DNA from: an uncultured Roseburia sp. | GTDB taxonomy: Bacteria; Bacillota; Clostridia; Lachnospirales; Lachnospiraceae | Reading direction: 5' to 3' | Assembly (NCBI GenBank): GCA_947573605.1 | Contig: CANPGM010000012.1 | Location: 1-64,000, forward strand | Length of the DNA stretch: 64,000 nt | Shown: piece after piece, positions 18,454 to 26,987 of the stretch | Numbering within the stretch: the first letter of the stretch is position 1 | Layout: every line of letters starts with the position of its first letter | Position numbers and translations under genes: made by a program | Notes under the pieces: generated by a model | Seen by the model: the letters and a program-made list of their open reading frames with translations, nothing else | Told to the model about the DNA's origin: nothing | The model's database searches: none

Positions 18454-20025
18454 TTATCCTTCTAATGCCACGGCGTGGATATATTCAAAATCACCGTAAC
18501 CGCCCTTTTCCTCCTGCTGTAAAACATTTGCAAAAAGTCCGATTTTCGCGCCTACCCAGGTATGGTCGGAAGGCATAAAATCTACTTTTACGCTTGTACG
18601 TTCTCCGTTTTCACCGATTATGTAATACATCCGAAATACCGGACCGTCCGCGCCCTTTTCCATCGCAAAAATAAACTTCACCGTTTCCGTACCGTCGGAA
18701 AGTACGGCGAGTTCTTCGATCTCTTCCTTCTTTCCGTCTGCGCCGTCATGCGAAACGCCAAGTACAAGCGTTCTTCCTTCATTTGTTCCTCTTACGGACA
18801 GATATGCATAATCCCCGCCCATCATTACCATTCCGGCCTGTTCCTTCCCGGATAATCCGCTTACATGCAGACACGCTTCCGTTTCAAAATACGGGCAAAC
18901 CAGTTTTTGTGTCAGAACATTCGAATTCTCCCAAAGTACCGGCTCCGCTTTCCCGGACGGATTCTTACAATACAACCGAAGAAATCCCGGATGTTCTTTT
19001 AAAGAGCAAAAGCTTTCTTTTGCATTTCCAAGCCACTGCCACATCAGATTCAGCTTTTCGGAATTGAAATCATCACTCGCCTCAAGATAGCACGGTTCCT
19101 CCGTCACTCCGGTATTCGGCTTCGCTCCGACAATTACGGGTTCCCCGCATCCTTCTTTCGCATGAATTCCCATTACCGGCCAATCGTTTTCCCAAACTAC
19201 CGGCTGTAAATGGCAGATACGTCCGTACATACCGCGATCCTGAAAATGGATAAACCACTCGTCGCCGTTTACGGTATCGACAAGTCCTCCCTGATGAGGT
19301 CCGTTTACTTCCGTACTTCCCTGTCTTAATACAACTTTTTCTTCAAACGGCCCGTGAATATTTTTCGAACGCAGCGCCGTCTGCCAGCCCGGCTTTACGC
19401 CGCCTGCCGGTGCAAGAATATAGTAAAAACCGTTTCTTTTGTATACTTTCGGTCCTTCAATTGTCGGCTGTGTCTCCAAACCGTTATATAAAATATGGTC
19501 CTCTCCGACTGCTTTCTTTCCGTCCCATGACATCGGGAATATTCCGAGAAAACTCTTAAATCCGATACGGCTTCTTGCATAGCCGTGAATCACATATGCA
19601 TTTCCGTCGTCGTCCCAGAACGGGCATGGATCAATCAAACCTTTTCCTTCCAAAACAAGTACAGGCTCATCCCACTTTCCAAGCGCATCCTCCGTACTTA
19701 CCATAAAAATTCCTTCATCCGGCATTCCGTAATAAATATAAAAACGTCCTTCATGGTAACGGATTGCAGGCGCCCAAACGCCCTTTGCATGCTGCGGCGA
19801 TTCATAAACCTCATAATCAATCCTGTCAATGGCATAATTCACCAATTTCCAGTTCACCAGATCCTTTGAGGTCAAAATCGGGAGTCCCGGAACGTAATTA
19901 AAGCTGGAAGCCGTCAGATAAAACGTATCTCCCACACGAATCACATCCGGATCTGAATAATCCGCAAACAATATCGGATTCTTAAAATTTCCGTCTTCCA
20001 AATCGGATTTCCACAGTCTGTCCAT
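18454..20025 (-). CDS. glycoside hydrolase family 43 (beta-xylosidase/arabinofuranosidase type)
   Basis: A 523-residue cytoplasmic enzyme. The start is the ATG at 20025, 8 bases after GGAGG, rather than the in-frame ATG at 20040. GH43 marks: NPILFADYSDPDVIRVGDTF (catalytic Asp), KGVWAPAIRYHEGRFYIYYG, GLIDPCPFWDDDG and IEGPKVYKRNGFYYI with the acid Glu. The C-terminal ~190 residues form the usual beta-sandwich domain. The signature is close to non-reducing-end beta-xylosidases, but side-chain arabinosidase activity is equally possible. It is followed closely by the ankyrin-GH43 gene, so two GH43 paralogues of different architecture are made together. Confidence 0.9.
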   Translation of the reverse strand: MDRLWKSDLEDGNFKNPILFADYSDPDVIRVGDTFYLTASSFNYVPGLPILTSKDLVNWKLVNYAIDRIDYEVYESPQHAKGVWAPAIRYHEGRFYIYYGMPDEGIFMVSTEDALGKWDEPVLVLEGKGLIDPCPFWDDDGNAYVIHGYARSRIGFKSFLGIFPMSWDGKKAVGEDHILYNGLETQPTIEGPKVYKRNGFYYILAPAGGVKPGWQTALRSKNIHGPFEEKVVLRQGSTEVNGPHQGGLVDTVNGDEWFIHFQDRGMYGRICHLQPVVWENDWPVMGIHAKEGCGEPVIVGAKPNTGVTEEPCYLEASDDFNSEKLNLMWQWLGNAKESFCSLKEHPGFLRLYCKNPSGKAEPVLWENSNVLTQKLVCPYFETEACLHVSGLSGKEQAGMVMMGGDYAYLSVRGTNEGRTLVLGVSHDGADGKKEEIEELAVLSDGTETVKFIFAMEKGADGPVFRMYYIIGENGERTSVKVDFMPSDHTWVGAKIGLFANVLQQEEKGGYGDFEYIHAVALEG

Positions 20026-20057
20026 ATCAGTTTCCTCCATAAATTTTAATAGATAGG

Positions 20058-20098
20058 GTAGTTTCCTATAAGGATAAAAAGCGTCACCTTGTGACGCT
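20058..20098 (-). terminator. terminator after the SGNH esterase, with post-terminator repeat copy C
   Basis: Minus strand AGCGTCAC-AAG-GTGACGCT (8-bp perfect stem, 20080-20098) is followed by TTTTTATCC and then TTATAGGAAACTAC, the short third copy of the repeat seen at 10252 and 34120. It separates the importer/esterase genes from GH43; no clear promoter follows, so partial read-through is likely. Confidence 0.7.
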
Positions 20099-20148
20099 CT
20101 GTATGTTCAAGGTGAAAATAAATCTCACTTGTGAAAAATGGCTCAGAA

Positions 20149-20835
20149 TTACTCCCAAGCCATTAATAAATCACTGTATATACCGCCTAATTCCTTTAGG
20201 CCTTTTGCAATGCAGCCGGCAAAAACAACGGCGCCCGCATATTTTAAATGAGAATCGTCCACAAGGCCTTCCATATGATACGGATAAACGCCTTCCGGCA
20301 AATGCATATACCATTCCTTTGTCTTTTCGGGTCCGGCTTTTTCAAGTTCCGCCCGACTCAAGGTATAAAGGTCGACAACGGGAACATTTAAACGCTCCGC
20401 CGTCTTTTTCGTCGCCTCTACATAATCAACTTTAATACTCCGGCCAAGTTTCCCATCCTCGTCAAAACACCTTCGCTCAAGTGGCGTAATCAATACCGGA
20501 TGAGCTTTTTTATTTCTCGCCATATTTATGAATCTTTCAAGATCGTCCGAAAACTCTCCAAACGGTTCCGTATATCTTGCAGGATCTTCCTTCTTCTCAT
20601 CATTATGGCCAAACTCAATAAAGAGAAAATCCCCTTCTTTTATTTCATCATAAATTGCCGCTACGCGGCCCTCATCAAGAAAGCTTTTTGTGCTTCTGCC
20701 GTTTTTTGCATGATTAGATACAACAACTTCCGGCTTAAGGAACAGGTGAAGCACCTGTCCCATGCCGGTCTGAGGGTATGTCAGAATACTGTTGTATTGC
20801 ACGGTAGAATCACTAGCCCAGAAAATTGTTGCCAT
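20149..20835 (-). CDS. SGNH/GDSL hydrolase, rhamnogalacturonan acetylesterase-like
   Basis: A 228-residue esterase of the GDSL/SGNH clan, expected to remove acetyl groups from pectin fragments. Block I is ASDST (nucleophile Ser), block II NHAKNGRSTKSF (oxyanion Gly), block III EFGHNDEK (Asn) and block V VDDSHLKYAGA (Asp-x-x-His). This pattern, including GRSTKSF, is typical of rhamnogalacturonan acetylesterases. It lacks a signal peptide, so it would act inside the cell. It lies 27 bases after the second permease gene and ends the importer transcript at a terminator. Confidence 0.87.
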   Translation of the reverse strand: MATIFWASDSTVQYNSILTYPQTGMGQVLHLFLKPEVVVSNHAKNGRSTKSFLDEGRVAAIYDEIKEGDFLFIEFGHNDEKKEDPARYTEPFGEFSDDLERFINMARNKKAHPVLITPLERRCFDEDGKLGRSIKVDYVEATKKTAERLNVPVVDLYTLSRAELEKAGPEKTKEWYMHLPEGVYPYHMEGLVDDSHLKYAGAVVFAGCIAKGLKELGGIYSDLLMAWE

Positions 20836-20862
20836 CGCTACCTCCCCTGGCTGTCATAATAC

Positions 20863-21702
20863 CTATTCTTTTACGGCTCCGATATTTACACCCTTTACAA
20901 AGTACTTCTGTAAGAACGGATATAAAATCATAAACGGAATAATAACTACGATAATCGCCGCATTCTTTACTGTGTTCTCCGCAAGACCTCCGCCTACCTG
21001 AGGAAGATCACTACCCATGATCATACCTCTTAACTTCATCTGGAAGTTATAAAGCGTCGGCTGTGTAATATACAACTTATAGTTCGTATAATCATTCCAA
21101 TAAGAAACCGCAAACATTAAACCGATAGAAGCCAATGCCGCTTTTGACATCGGAAGTACAATTCTGATAAATGTCTGCATCGGAGAACAGCCGTCCAATG
21201 TAGCCGATTCAAACAAACTTGCCGGAATTCCTTCAAAGAAGTTCCTCATCAATACCAGATTGTATACATTTAATGCCGGAAGCAAAATAACCGCCCAAAG
21301 CGTATTGGTCAAATGAAGATCTCTTAAAACCAAATATGTAGGAATCATACCGCCGCTGAAGATCATGGTAAACAGCAGCATGTTTGCAAAAAAGGTACGT
21401 CCCGGCATCTCCCACTGAATCAGTACATAAGCGCCAAACGTAGACAGTGTCAGAGCAAATAAAGTACCTGCAATTGTGGTAATAAAGGAAATCATCAACG
21501 GACGTGATAACAACGGATCACTGAAAATTCGCTGATAACCGGCAAGACCGAACTTCTGCGGCCATAAACGCATACCGTATGACGTCTTTAAGTCAAACGA
21601 GTCACTTAAAATCTTCCACATCGGAATAAAAATTAAAAACGCGAGAAGTATAAATATAATAGCGTTTACGATTGGAAAAATTTCTATTTTCTTTTTCTTC
21701 AT
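20863..21702 (-). CDS. carbohydrate ABC transporter permease, LplC/MalG type
   Basis: A 279-residue inner-membrane permease with six helices and the EAA loop (ESATLDGCSPMQTFIRIVLP) that docks to the ATPase. The start MKKKKIEIFPIVNAIIFILLAF and the end FLQKYFVKGVNIGAVKE are characteristic of LplC/YtcP-type permeases for complex oligosaccharides. It pairs with the LplB-like permease 17 bases upstream. No ATPase gene is in the cluster. Confidence 0.92.
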   Translation of the reverse strand: MKKKKIEIFPIVNAIIFILLAFLIFIPMWKILSDSFDLKTSYGMRLWPQKFGLAGYQRIFSDPLLSRPLMISFITTIAGTLFALTLSTFGAYVLIQWEMPGRTFFANMLLFTMIFSGGMIPTYLVLRDLHLTNTLWAVILLPALNVYNLVLMRNFFEGIPASLFESATLDGCSPMQTFIRIVLPMSKAALASIGLMFAVSYWNDYTNYKLYITQPTLYNFQMKLRGMIMGSDLPQVGGGLAENTVKNAAIIVVIIPFMILYPFLQKYFVKGVNIGAVKE

Positions 21703-21719
21703 ATCTACTGCCTCCTCCT

Positions 21720-22685
21720 TTATACAATACCACGGCCTTCACGTACTTTTTTGCTCAAGTGATTACAGATAAGTACAAGAATCATACCAATGATAGATTT
21801 AAATAAACCAACAGCGGTCGTATAACCGTAGTTTGGAATTGCTCCACTGTTAAAGGTCTGATAGTAGATATACGTTTCAAGAACGTTTGCCACATCTAAA
21901 ACAGCATCGTTCTGCAATACAAATGCAGACTCAAAGAGGTTCATAATCTTTGCAAGGTTCAAAATGAGAACGGTCAGGATTGTATTCTGCAGCGCCGGGA
22001 AAGTGATATAACGCATCTTGCCCCAGCGTCCCGCGCCGTCAATAGAAGCAGCTTCATAAAGCTCCGTATTTATTCCGGCCAGTGTTGCCATAAAGATAAC
22101 GGTCTGCCAACCGGTTTCTTTCCAAATACCAATGAGATAGAATGAAAATCTCCACCACTTCGAATCCCCGAGAAAATAAATCATACTGTTGGAATCCAAC
22201 ACCCCAATATTAACGAGGAAAGAATTTACGAGTCCCTGTCCGGTAGGAGCCAGAATCAGGGAGAATAAAGACGCCGTTACAACCCATGACAAGAAGTGCG
22301 GCAGGTAAATAATCGTCTGTACTACTTTTTTAAAGTAGATATTCACTATTTCATTTAATAAAATAGAAACGACAACCGCAAATATCGTTGTCAAAAGCAA
22401 ACGGATAACACTGATCTGCAGCGTGTTTACAACAGCGCTCCAAAAGCCCGGCATCGAAAAAGCTTTCTTGAAATTATCAAACCAGACAATATCCGGCGCT
22501 TTGATTCCATTATAATTTGTAAATGCAAATCTGATACCGAACATCGGCAGATAGAAAAAGACAATTGCAAATACAAATACCGGAAGGAACATCAGATAAA
22601 AACCCCTGTATCTGTAAATTCGTGCCCCCACTGACTTGCCGGATTTTACGGCTGGTTTTGCTGATTGGTTTTTATTATTCTTCAT
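21720..22685 (-). CDS. sugar ABC transporter permease, LplB/YteP type
   Basis: A 321-residue permease with six membrane helices (first at about residues 30-52) and the EAA loop (EAASIDGAGRWGKMRYITFP). A poly-basic, hydrophilic N-terminus precedes the first helix, as usual for LplB. It is the first permease after the solute-binding protein gene, from which it is separated by a long stem-loop at 22731-22769. Together with LplC it would import pectin-derived oligosaccharides such as oligogalacturonides or rhamnogalacturonan fragments. Confidence 0.92.
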   Translation of the reverse strand: MKNNKNQSAKPAVKSGKSVGARIYRYRGFYLMFLPVFVFAIVFFYLPMFGIRFAFTNYNGIKAPDIVWFDNFKKAFSMPGFWSAVVNTLQISVIRLLLTTIFAVVVSILLNEIVNIYFKKVVQTIIYLPHFLSWVVTASLFSLILAPTGQGLVNSFLVNIGVLDSNSMIYFLGDSKWWRFSFYLIGIWKETGWQTVIFMATLAGINTELYEAASIDGAGRWGKMRYITFPALQNTILTVLILNLAKIMNLFESAFVLQNDAVLDVANVLETYIYYQTFNSGAIPNYGYTTAVGLFKSIIGMILVLICNHLSKKVREGRGIV

Positions 22686-22730
22686 ACCTGTTCTTCCTCT
22701 TCAATTAAATTTAAATTACCCTTATTGAAA

Positions 22731-22769
22731 ATCATGTGGAGCATGAGCTCACGCCATACTCCACATGAT
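22731..22769 (-). promoter_or_regulatory. intercistronic stem-loop between binding-protein and permease genes
   Basis: A 15-bp stem (outer 11 bp ATCATGTGGAG / CTCCACATGAT perfect, then TATG paired with CATG including one G-T) with a 9-base loop. On the minus strand TTTCAATAAGGG follows, so it is a weak terminator at best. Such stems usually protect the upstream message and lower permease expression relative to the binding protein. Confidence 0.65.
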
Positions 22770-22806
22770 CCGGCATTTCCCTTCTCCAGGAAAAAACATC
22801 ATTCAA

Positions 22807-24423
22807 TTAGCGATTGTTTAAGGAATCAACAATCTCCTGTGACCAGCCTGCGCCGCCGTCAGCTTCATATTTCTCATAAGCTTCGTCAACAGTCAGTTTA
22901 CCCATAACAACGTCAGCTACGAGCTGATTCTTTAATGTTGTAAGGTCACCGTTGAGTTCGCTCATCTTATCTGTAGACGGAGCAAGGTCAGCTGTTACAC
23001 AGTTCTCTGCGAACATCTGAGCAGAATCTTTTACTGCCTGAGTAGAAGACTCATCCTTCGGATCTCCCTCAAGTGGAACAAGTGCGATATACGGATCGAT
23101 ATGACCCTTTGTATACTGTGTTCCCGGATTCTCTAAGCTCTCTGTTCCGTGGAATTCACCTTCAGCATAAACTTTCTCATTTTCTGTTCCTGCAAATAAG
23201 GTTTCAGCCTTTGTAGACCAGTGAACGTCTTCTACACCGTATGTCCATAAGAACTGAACTTCGCCGCCGTCCTGCATGGTCTCGATAAAATACTTAAATA
23301 CGCCTTCCGGATTCTCGCACTTGGTTGTAATACACCACGTTGGCGGAACACGGTCAAGATACTTGCCTACTTCCGGAAGAGGCGGAAGAGCTACGAGCTC
23401 GCCGTCAAGTCCGTTAGATGTTAAACCGTCGCTAAGTCTCTGTGCCCAGTTTCCAGCCCAGTATGTAAATACACCAAAGCTGTTGTCAGCAGAGAAGAAC
23501 TTGTTACGGCAGTCGCCTGTACCGTTTGTAAGAGTAGTCGGATCAATATAACCCTTTGCATAAGCGTCAGCCATTCTCTGAAGAGCTTCCTTCATAGAAT
23601 CCTCGCCGAAACCGTCTGCCCATGTACCGTCATCTTTCTGATAGAAAGACGGATATCCATCCTGGTAGAACTCCGGGAAGTAGTTTGTGAACGGAGCTTC
23701 AGCGCCGATAAAGCCTGCAGCCGTAACACCGATGGTATCGCCGTCTACGCCGTTACCGTCCGGATCGCCTGTCGTAAATGCATCGAGCATTGCAAGATAC
23801 CCTTCATAATTTGTCGGAACATCCAGTTCACAGTTGTCTAACCACTGTTTCTTAACATAAGTTACACATCCGTTACCACGGGTTGCCGGCATACCGTAAA
23901 GGGAACCGTCAATCTTAACACCGTCGATAACGCTGGTGCTGCTTGCAGCGTCGTGTCTCTTCTTAAGATCAGAGCTTTCATAAGCTTCTGTCATATCCCA
24001 GAGAACGCCCTGGCTGGCATAGCCTGAATAATAGGTAGAAGACAGAATCATAACGTCCGGCCAGTCTCCGCCTGCAACGGTCTGCTGAACCGTATCGTAG
24101 TAAGCGTCATGGTCAGGCTGAATTACGTTGATCTTGATTCCGATCAGCTCTTCCAGTTTAGCCATAAACTGATCACGAGCGTTGACTTCCGTAAATACGG
24201 TACCGTCAATCATGATTGTGATTTCTTCCGGTTTCTCAACGTCTGCCGTCTGCTCCGTCTCTTCCTGCTGCTCCGTCTCAGAATTGTTGCTTTCGCTCTG
24301 CTGAGTTTCGGAATTAGCAGAATTGTCGTTGTTGTTGGATGCCGGTTCATCTTTCTTGTCGCCGCATCCCATGCTGGTTACCATTGCAGCAACCAGCAAC
24401 AATGAAACAAGTTTCTTTTTCAT
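22807..24423 (-). CDS. extracellular solute-binding lipoprotein, LplA type
   Basis: A 538-residue sugar-binding protein. Residues 1-20 form a lipoprotein signal peptide ending in VTSMGC (lipobox Cys20). A low-complexity, Ser/Asn/Glu/Gln-rich linker of about 40 residues follows, then the type 1 binding fold (EKPEEITIMIDGTVFTEV, GGDWPDVMILSS). The size matches LplA-like proteins that capture large oligosaccharides for LplBC permeases. Its promoter (24485-24513) faces the AraC regulator gene across 245 bases, with tandem repeats next to the -35 box. This gene is first in the importer transcript. Confidence 0.92.
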   Translation of the reverse strand: MKKKLVSLLLVAAMVTSMGCGDKKDEPASNNNDNSANSETQQSESNNSETEQQEETEQTADVEKPEEITIMIDGTVFTEVNARDQFMAKLEELIGIKINVIQPDHDAYYDTVQQTVAGGDWPDVMILSSTYYSGYASQGVLWDMTEAYESSDLKKRHDAASSTSVIDGVKIDGSLYGMPATRGNGCVTYVKKQWLDNCELDVPTNYEGYLAMLDAFTTGDPDGNGVDGDTIGVTAAGFIGAEAPFTNYFPEFYQDGYPSFYQKDDGTWADGFGEDSMKEALQRMADAYAKGYIDPTTLTNGTGDCRNKFFSADNSFGVFTYWAGNWAQRLSDGLTSNGLDGELVALPPLPEVGKYLDRVPPTWCITTKCENPEGVFKYFIETMQDGGEVQFLWTYGVEDVHWSTKAETLFAGTENEKVYAEGEFHGTESLENPGTQYTKGHIDPYIALVPLEGDPKDESSTQAVKDSAQMFAENCVTADLAPSTDKMSELNGDLTTLKNQLVADVVMGKLTVDEAYEKYEADGGAGWSQEIVDSLNNR

Positions 24424-24484
24424 AAAGACCTCCTAAAAAAATTTGTTTTCAGACATGACACAGCTACCCTCATGTCCTGCATAT

Positions 24485-24513
24485 ACCATACCATTTTTTC
24501 CTGCTTTCGGCAA
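24485..24513 (-). promoter_or_regulatory. sigma-A promoter of the importer operon
   Basis: Minus strand TTGCCG (24508-24513), 17-base spacer, TATGGT (24485-24490), 62 bases upstream of the lipoprotein ATG. The sub-optimal boxes fit an activator-dependent promoter. Confidence 0.65.
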
Positions 24514-24515
24514 GG

Positions 24516-24545
24516 TACAAATTTTGTTTTCACATACAAATTTTG
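24516..24545. promoter_or_regulatory. tandem direct repeat, candidate AraC-family activator site
   Basis: The 11-mer TACAAATTTTG occurs at 24516-24526 and 24535-24545, 19 bases apart on the same face of the helix to within two bases, directly upstream of the importer -35 box. AraC-family dimers bind such direct repeats next to -35. The regulator gene at 24669 is divergent from this site. Confidence 0.55.
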
Positions 24546-24668
24546 ATAATTTTTTTACAACCCCTGATATTTCAAGGCTTTCCACAAACTTAAATATTGT
24601 ATTTTTTTCTGATTATGGTAAAATAGAACTATACTTTTTGACGTATTGTTAAAGGATAATACAATTTT

Positions 24669-26954
24669 ATGACGATAAATATAAAAATGCGTTCGAATAA
24701 GGAATCAAAAAATGCAGCGCATAAAAAAATATGGATGAAATTTACTATTGTATACAGTTTTTTTATGTTTTCCATTCTGATCCTGATTACATATCTTCAC
24801 AGCGCCGCGGAAAAAATTTCAGCGGAAGAGTTCTGGCACCAGAATTTTACTACCTTCCAGAACTCCGTGACACTGCTTGATAATAATTTCACAATAATTG
24901 ATCATTATTGCAGACAGCTTTTACAGAACCAGACATTTCTGCGTCTTTCCAAAGCGGAGGATTCCAGCCGGAACAGCTTTTTTTTAAACGGGTATCGTTT
25001 TAAATCGGAACTGCCGTCCTATCTGGCGACCTACCCTGGCATTCCGGTCAGTTCTTATTTTATTCTGCTGCGCAATACCGGATATACCGCTTCCATCAAT
25101 TCTTTTAAAACGGAAGAACTTTATTACAAAAGATACTATCCTTCCAGCATACCGGAATACGATGTCTGGAGAAGCTATCTTTATGACGACAACGGCAGCG
25201 GCACACTGCGCTATGTGGAGGGAAATATGACGGCAGGCAATGACGGTACCTTTCTCTATCTGGTGGATATCGACGCCCTGTCTTATAAGGAAATTCCGGC
25301 AACGGCATGCTTTCATATCAATTTCCGCAGGCTGAAATCTATTTTTTCCGGAAACTCGCTGCAAAACGGCGGATGCCTTCTGGTTCTTGACAATAATAAC
25401 ATGCCGGTTTTTTATTTTACGGAAGACGGAACCGGGCAGCCTCCGCTTGAGGAAACCGAATTTGCCGCGCTGCCCGGCGTACTTTCAACGCTAACCTATA
25501 TAAACGGCTCGGCAGCCTTGTCCTTTTCCGGCAGATTGATGCATGTTACCATGTGCCGCTCCACCTTAAACGACTGGAGTTACTACCTGGTACAGCCGGA
25601 GTCGATCTGCGCCGGGCCCTATCGCGCCGCTTCCGGCTTAATCCTGGCGCTTGCGGCAGTCATCGGTCTCTTCCTCACGGCGATTCTGGTGAAAAACAGT
25701 ATGCGTCCGATCATGCAGCTCGATTCAAGGCTCCAGGAAACGATTACCGACCGCAATCAGTTAAAAGAAGCGGTGGACGCCGCAAAACCTCTGATTTACG
25801 AAAATTACCTGCGTCAGCTCTTAACCGGAAACGTTTCTTCGCCGGAGGAGTTGGCGTATATCAGAAAGTTTCTTCGTCTTGAGAATGAAAATCTTCGTTT
25901 TTACGTAATGTACGGAATCGTCTATGAAAACGAACCTGCGGACGGAGACGGGAACAGCCTTTCGGAATACCGCGGCGATATTCGCAGTTATATTCATGAA
26001 GCGCTTGCCGAATATTTCAGCTACGGACAGATGCTCTATCTCTTTTCTCCGAAAAAACGCGTCTATTCGCTTCTTCTTCCTTTTATGGGAGAAGATGAAA
26101 AAACGCTGATTGCAATACAGGAAAAAGTATTAAAGCTCCACGAAAGACTGTTAAGTGAAGATTCTATCTGGTTTTTTACCGGAATCGGGCTTGCCTGCCC
26201 GTTTTCCAATATCTGGGAATCTTACCAGCAGGCGAAAGACGCTTCCCGTTATACCAGCAAAAGTTATATATTCCTTCCTTATGAAATGCTGAAAAAAAGT
26301 TCTCAGGCTTATTACTATCCGATTGAATTTTCCTCAAGACTGATCCAGTTCATTACCGCCGGAAACAAGGCGCAGGTCAGAGAACTGTTCGATCTGATAC
26401 AGCGTGAAAATATGGAAGAGCGTTCGCTTTCGCTTTCGCTTTTGAACTTCCTGCTCTCGGATATTCGGAATACGCTTTTAAGAGCGCGGTTTGCAATTTC
26501 GGAAAACGAAAAAACAGATGAGACAAAACTTGCCGATATCGATGCTATGCTTATGGCGGAAGATATCTCATTCCGCTCCTGCGAGGAAATCGCGTTAAAA
26601 TTATGCTGTCTGCATCCGATAAAAACAGAAAAAACAACATTAATTGATACGATTGTCGCTTATATTCGCGCCAATTATACAGACCCTTCATTGGGGCTTA
26701 ATAAAATTTCCGACGAGTTTCATATTTCGGAAAGCTACTTTTCCCATATGTTCAAAGAAACGATGAACGTAAACTTTTCTGTGTACCTTGAAGATCTGCG
26801 TTTAAACGAAGCCGCTCGTCTTCTGAAAGAGGGGAATACCAATTATTCCGGTATTTCGGAACAGGTCGGATACAACAATATCAATTCCTTCCGACGCGCG
26901 TTTAAGAAAAAATTCGGCGTTACGCCAAGCGCAATGACTGCGGATTCACAGTAA
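24669..26954 (+). CDS. membrane-anchored AraC-family transcriptional regulator
   Basis: A 761-residue one-component regulator. A membrane helix at about residues 23-43 and a second at about 320-340 enclose an outside sensor domain of ~275 residues with Cache-like character. A cytoplasmic linker follows, and residues about 658-757 are an AraC-type double helix-turn-helix (LGLNKISDEFHISESYFSHM and YSGISEQVGYNNINSFRRAF with the GYxNxxxFxRxFKKxxG signature). Regulators of this build sit next to LplABC importers in Clostridia and Paenibacilli and sense extracellular oligosaccharide. It is divergent from the importer operon, whose promoter carries a tandem repeat suited to it. The serine hydrolase gene follows 33 bases later. 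Confidence 0.9.
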   Translation: MTINIKMRSNKESKNAAHKKIWMKFTIVYSFFMFSILILITYLHSAAEKISAEEFWHQNFTTFQNSVTLLDNNFTIIDHYCRQLLQNQTFLRLSKAEDSSRNSFFLNGYRFKSELPSYLATYPGIPVSSYFILLRNTGYTASINSFKTEELYYKRYYPSSIPEYDVWRSYLYDDNGSGTLRYVEGNMTAGNDGTFLYLVDIDALSYKEIPATACFHINFRRLKSIFSGNSLQNGGCLLVLDNNNMPVFYFTEDGTGQPPLEETEFAALPGVLSTLTYINGSAALSFSGRLMHVTMCRSTLNDWSYYLVQPESICAGPYRAASGLILALAAVIGLFLTAILVKNSMRPIMQLDSRLQETITDRNQLKEAVDAAKPLIYENYLRQLLTGNVSSPEELAYIRKFLRLENENLRFYVMYGIVYENEPADGDGNSLSEYRGDIRSYIHEALAEYFSYGQMLYLFSPKKRVYSLLLPFMGEDEKTLIAIQEKVLKLHERLLSEDSIWFFTGIGLACPFSNIWESYQQAKDASRYTSKSYIFLPYEMLKKSSQAYYYPIEFSSRLIQFITAGNKAQVRELFDLIQRENMEERSLSLSLLNFLLSDIRNTLLRARFAISENEKTDETKLADIDAMLMAEDISFRSCEEIALKLCCLHPIKTEKTTLIDTIVAYIRANYTDPSLGLNKISDEFHISESYFSHMFKETMNVNFSVYLEDLRLNEAARLLKEGNTNYSGISEQVGYNNINSFRRAFKKKFGVTPSAMTADSQ

Positions 26955-26987
26955 AAAGCATCGGAAAAAAGAAAGGAACCGGATTTT

